NCBI GenBank assembly: GCA_047608145.1
Contig: JASGDC010000015.1
Coordinates: 65,258 to 129,257, forward strand
Length of the DNA stretch: 64,000 nt
Reading direction: 5' to 3'
DNA from: JASGDC01 sp047608145
GTDB lineage: Bacteria > Actinomycetota > Actinomycetes > Actinomycetales > Micrococcaceae
Shown here: positions 62,438 to 64,000 of the stretch, piece after piece
How the letters are laid out: the number at the start of each line of letters is the position of its first letter
Position numbering within the stretch: position 1 is the stretch's first letter
Notes under the pieces: generated by a model
Told to the model about the DNA's origin: nothing
What the model saw: only the letters and a program-made list of their open reading frames with translations
The model's database searches: none
Program-made: the position numbers and the translations under genes

Positions 62438-62497
62438 GCCGTACGTTTGTGCAGATTCAGTATGTTTGAACACACGTTATCTGCACAAACGCACGGC
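62438..62497. repeat. 60-bp palindromic repeat, family 2, copy 2
   Basis: Same orientation as copy 1. Its ends, GCCGTACGTTTGTGCAGAT and ATCTGCACAAACGCACGGC, are complementary except for one base. It lies between the converging response-regulator and MerR genes. Confidence 0.85.
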
Positions 62498-62545
62498 ATT
62501 TCTTTAAGTGCCTTGATTAAACTCTCTGTTTATCCTAGGTACATC

Positions 62546-63343
62546 TCATTCCCAAGTTACATTTTCAAGGTCAACTCCATTATTTATTGCATTTTCATCA
62601 ATAATTGCTTTAAGCCATGTAGCTAGACCTTTGCTATGTTTCTCATAGTATTTATTGAAACGAGAATCGTTTACATATCCTCTAGCAATTAACACGTGCT
62701 TTGCGTGTGAAACTGGGAAGTATGCTGATAGTAATTCTCGGTGTTCTTCTGCTAGTGAATTAGCCTCAGCACTGTCAGCAACAACATTATTATTCATTGC
62801 CGCTGCTAGCTTCTCTTCAACTTGGCTAGTCTTGTCTTTTAGCGCTTGCCAATCTTCTTGACTCATAGCTGACATTGTTTTCTTGCTGATAGCCCAATCG
62901 TCTGTTTCGCCCCACTTTTGTTCTGCTTCAGTTTGATGCTTTGGAAAATCTGCATCTTCTAATATTTGTGCGACCTCTTCAACCTTTAATTGTTTTTTCC
63001 CCATTTTGTCCTCCAATAATTCTTCAATTGCTTTTACCTTTTTATGCAATTCGTTTTCTTTTCCAATGAGCAAATCACGTTGACGGAGCAAATGTTCGAC
63101 TTGGTTATCGTCATTGTCTATAAGTTGTTCAATAGCCTCCAGACTCATTCCGATAGCCCGATATATCATAATTTGTTGCAACCTAGTAATATCCGTATCA
63201 GAATAAAGACGGTAATTAGACCAACTATGTCTATCAGGAATTACTAACCCAAGTTCTTCCCAATGATGTAAAGTTCGGACTGATAAACCTAGTAATTTTG
63301 CTACTTCACCAACCGTGCGAAGATTATCATCGTAATTTGTCAT
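62546..63343 (-). CDS. MerR family regulator, TipA-like with TipAS domain
   Basis: This 265-residue protein has an N-terminal MerR winged helix (TVGEVAKLLGLSVRTLHHWEELGLV at 10-34 in two pieces), then IDNDDNQVEHLLRQRDLLI coiled coil, and a C-terminal TipAS-type domain with FPKHQTEAEQKWGET, MSQEDWQALKD, and HRELLSAYFPVSHAKHVLIARGYVND. TipA proteins are induced by thiopeptide antibiotics that bind the TipAS domain. The promoter holds a TipA-like operator with 19-bp spacing. Confidence 0.92.
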   Translation of the reverse strand: MTNYDDNLRTVGEVAKLLGLSVRTLHHWEELGLVIPDRHSWSNYRLYSDTDITRLQQIMIYRAIGMSLEAIEQLIDNDDNQVEHLLRQRDLLIGKENELHKKVKAIEELLEDKMGKKQLKVEEVAQILEDADFPKHQTEAEQKWGETDDWAISKKTMSAMSQEDWQALKDKTSQVEEKLAAAMNNNVVADSAEANSLAEEHRELLSAYFPVSHAKHVLIARGYVNDSRFNKYYEKHSKGLATWLKAIIDENAINNGVDLENVTWE

Positions 63344-63349
63344 GCCACT

Positions 63350-63380
63350 AATTTAATACCTCACGTTACGTTAGGGTCAA
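63350..63380 (-). promoter_or_regulatory. TipA-type operator within a 19-bp-spaced promoter
   Basis: On the reverse strand TTGACC (63375-63380), 19-nt spacer, TAAATT (63350-63355). The near-palindrome CCTAACGTAACGTGAGG (63359-63375) lies in the spacer. It closely resembles the operator reported for Streptomyces TipA (CCTCACGT...ACGTGAGG), as I recall it. Confidence 0.7.
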
Positions 63381-63449
63381 GACTATTTTTGAAGCTTCAG
63401 TAATTTTGTAGTTTAGAATTGAAGTAGAAAATAACTAAAGGAGTAAAAC

Positions 63450-63814
63450 ATATCAGCCGAGCAAAACCTTAACAAGTTTTTACTGCAAACAATAATGGCG
63501 ACTGGCAAAACTTAATTTCTAGCGATTTTACTGAATTCGTCATGAATGACACTACTAAACCATTAAAGGGTAAAGAAGGATTCATGAAAGGTACTGGAAT
63601 GTTCTATGGTTGCGTAGATGAAGTTAAAATTCAACAGCAAATAATCCAAGATCAAAATGCTGCAGTTATCTCAAACTATAAGATTCGTTCCCCTAAAGGT
63701 AAAGTTTTCCTGCTGATTGTGCCGAATTCCTCACTTTTGATGAAAATGGCAAATTAACTGCTTCTACTATCTTTTTTTGACAGTAAAGTTTTTGAAGAAA
63801 TCATAGAAAGCTAA
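63450..63814 (+). pseudogene. NTF2/SnoaL-like protein, heavily decayed
   Basis: An AAAGGAG site leads to ATA instead of ATG at 63450 (ISAEQNLNKFLLQT). The frame then shifts to WQNLISSDFTEFVMND through GTGMFYGCVDEVKIQQQ, shifts again near 63715 to CAEFLTFDENGKLTAS, and again in a T7 run to FFDSKVFEEIIES ending at 63814. The whole reads like a SnoaL/NTF2-type protein of about 120 residues. Start loss plus three frameshifts is true decay. It is divergent from the TipA-like gene and may once have been its target. Confidence 0.65.
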
Positions 63815-64000
63815 GACAACATCAACTTAATTATGTAGACAGCTTATGAAAAGTTTTAGGTGTTTAGCATATCCGACTTATAGGAAAATATGTGTTGTTA
63901 GAATTTTTGTTTGGTGTTGTTTTTGTTGGGGGTTAGGCCTTGTTTGTTAGCTTTTAAAGTTAGCTTATGGGTTTTAAACAATATTCTGCTTGGTGTGTGC
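63815..64000. other. Unassigned end of window with G/T-rich strand
   Basis: No gene is supported. From about 63889 the + strand is strikingly rich in G and T (TTTGGTGTTGTTTTTGTTGG) and contains a direct repeat GTTAGCTT at two positions near 63947 and 63962. Confidence 0.4.

Noticed and set aside
1..64000. tRNA, rRNA, tmRNA and insertion-sequence transposase genes
   Set aside because: I looked for clover-leaf patterns, rRNA blocks and DDE/HUH transposases and saw none that I can support.

Overview
The window reads as the chromosome of a low-G+C member of the Actinomycetota. The main evidence is gene content and order. There is a tyrS - repeat protein - HAD phosphatase - tlyA - nadK run. The metK - priA pair carries an actinobacterial-type PriA without helicase motifs. 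The genes leuS, comEA, comEC, holA and rpsT appear in a recognisable backbone order. Several genes have a -10 box 6-8 nt before the start codon and no Shine-Dalgarno sequence, which suggests leaderless mRNAs. I cannot name a genus.

Layout. 1-4.3 kb: nadK (5' end only), tlyA, HAD phosphatase, Arg/Asn-rich helical-repeat protein and tyrS. 4.3-9.1 kb: accessory genes, namely a frameshifted DUF4143-type ATPase under a long palindrome, a broken flavodoxin next to an intact DyP peroxidase with a 40-bp-period operator array, and two orphan genes. 9.1 kb: rpsT. 9.4-17.5 kb: a type I restriction-modification locus hsdR-hsdM-hsdS with a silent hsdS cassette in inverted orientation and a tyrosine recombinase between the two, i.e. 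a DNA-inversion specificity switch. 17.7-25.1 kb: a second ATPase gene with a three-site operator, an MMPL exporter, a GIY-YIG/DUF4357 protein, holA and a PD-(D/E)XK nuclease. 25.4-28.3 kb: comEC-comEA for DNA uptake. 28.4-33 kb: a type III restriction-modification system (res-mod) whose mod gene is interrupted at an A9 tract and preceded by about 11.6 copies of a 7-bp repeat.

33-44.3 kb: gluconate permease and kinase, a dead Fic gene with a small upstream partner, a cluster of orphan small genes with an RNase H relic, an MFS exporter divergent from its TetR regulator, a Cof-type phosphatase and a twice-frameshifted MFS gene. 44.3-49.6 kb: leuS, a CynX-type MFS, a cytidine deaminase pseudogene, an SRPBCC protein and an immunity-like pseudogene. 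49.6-58.2 kb: glpK, glpF, an alpha/beta hydrolase, priA, metK and an aminotransferase. 58.3-62.5 kb: an ABC exporter with a 35-residue membrane peptide, divergent from a two-component system, the whole bracketed by two copies of a 60-bp palindromic repeat. 62.5-64 kb: a TipA-like MerR regulator and a decayed NTF2-like gene.

The strongest discovery signals are the two independent phase-variation designs on two restriction systems inserted into one backbone, the long palindromes or operator arrays directly in front of accessory ATPase and nuclease genes, and two dispersed palindromic intergenic repeat families (58 bp, three copies; 60 bp, two copies). Many genes carry single-base lesions. Some are clearly real decay (catalytic residue changes, nonsense codons). 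Others are simple homopolymer or dinucleotide indels that could be phase variation or sequencing error.
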